A stretch of DNA of 64,000 nt from Muscardinus avellanarius (lineage: Eukaryota; Chordata; Mammalia; Rodentia; Gliridae): positions 41,682,331 through 41,746,330 of the forward strand of contig OY726563.1 of the NCBI GenBank assembly GCA_963383645.1, written 5' to 3'. The notes under the pieces are model-generated. The model made no database searches. It was given only the letters and a program-made list of their open reading frames with translations, and was not told where the DNA came from. A program made the translations under genes and the position numbers. This document shows positions 63,362 through 64,000 of the stretch, piece after piece (the stretch's first letter is position 1; every line of letters starts with the position of its first letter).

Positions 63362-64000
63362 GCGGGTCTGGAGGTGGAACCCAGGGGCATTTGACCTCTG
63401 AGCTACACCCCTTGTCCTATTTTTTTATTCTTTATTTTGAAACCGGGTCTCACTGAGTTGCAGAGGGCCTCACTAAGTAGTAGCTGAGGCTGTCCGCGAA
63501 CCGCGATCCTCCGGTCTCACCCTCCCAAATGCTGGGATTACAAGCGTGCGCCACCACGCCCGGCTCTATTTTTTTGTTTTGAAACAGGGTCTCACAATGT
63601 TGCTGAGATTTCTACTTGGCTGAGGCTGTCCTCGAACTTACAATCCTCCTGTGTCAGCCTCCCACATTACAGGTTGTACCACCACGCCCAGCAGGCTCAT
63701 GTTCTAGGTGTTAAGACACACAACAAAACAGATTCAGAAAACATGATACATCAGGTGACAAGTTATATGAAGAAAAAGTAGTGCATGGTGCAGTGGTATG
63801 TATACTATGTACTTTTTAGTTACTCAGGAAGCTGAGGCTGGGGAATCTCTCTCTCTCTCTGGTACTAAGAATTGAATCCAGAGGCATTGTACTTCGGAGC
63901 TACATGCCTAGACTTATTTTATATTTGGAAAGAGAGCCTCATTACATCGTTGAGGCTGACTTCAAACCCACAATCCTTCTGTTTCATCCTCCCAGGTACT
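63210..64000. repeat. Inverted SINEs and pyrimidine microsatellite in a GPKOW intron
   Basis: Inverted copies 63215-63290, 63362-63565 (tail subtype 'cccagaccc'), 63570-63690 and 63860-64000. A (TTCC)n(TTTC)n run lies at 63291-63361. An old 7SL-type piece lies near 63820-63850. Confidence 0.85.

Overview
This is mammalian genomic DNA, most likely from a squirrel-family rodent (Sciuridae), from the X-chromosome block equivalent to human Xp11.23. Two things point there. First, four split genes can be read exon by exon in the human order CCDC120 (+), PRAF2 (-), WDR45 (-), GPKOW (-). Second, the DNA is packed with a dimeric SINE: a 7SL-derived B1/Alu-like head, a short A-rich linker, and a tRNA-Ala/ID-derived tail that reads 'gtagctc...ggttccatcccc'. 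This B1-dID/MEN type of SINE is characteristic of squirrels. There is no bacterial content, operon or CRISPR.

Layout. 0-11 kb holds CCDC120 (nine coding exons, 518-9921, 653 codons, poly(A) signal at 10827). It ends tail to tail with PRAF2 (three exons, 14176-12188, 178 aa). WDR45 (ten coding exons, 19184-14968, 360 aa) lies immediately upstream of PRAF2 on the same strand, with its CpG/ETS promoter near 20.6-21.0 kb. From 21.3 to 54.3 kb there is no host gene body. That stretch is mostly SINE copies, often nested, plus an RPS20 processed pseudogene, LTR-like fragments, microsatellites, a promoter-like island at 39 kb and a 2.1-kb composite retroelement at 47.67-49.78 kb. GPKOW (eight visible exons, 62913-54573) fills the rest; its first exons lie beyond the right end.

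The genes have separate jobs: centrosome/cytohesin scaffolding (CCDC120), ER-Golgi membrane traffic (PRAF2), autophagy (WDR45/WIPI4) and pre-mRNA splicing (GPKOW). They are linked by conserved gene order, not by pathway. Every exon set was checked for splice sites and phase, and all four reading frames stay intact.

The most unusual structure is the 47671-49781 element on the minus strand. It joins a ~90-bp VNTR, a unique block with an internal duplication, a 50/100-bp VNTR and an L1-like 3' end. A 16-bp target-site duplication inside a SINE flanks the whole unit, so it was inserted as one piece. Other notable items are a perfect 99-bp inverted duplication, a perfect hairpin in the PRAF2 3' UTR, and a SINE lineage whose tail B box has been rewritten.
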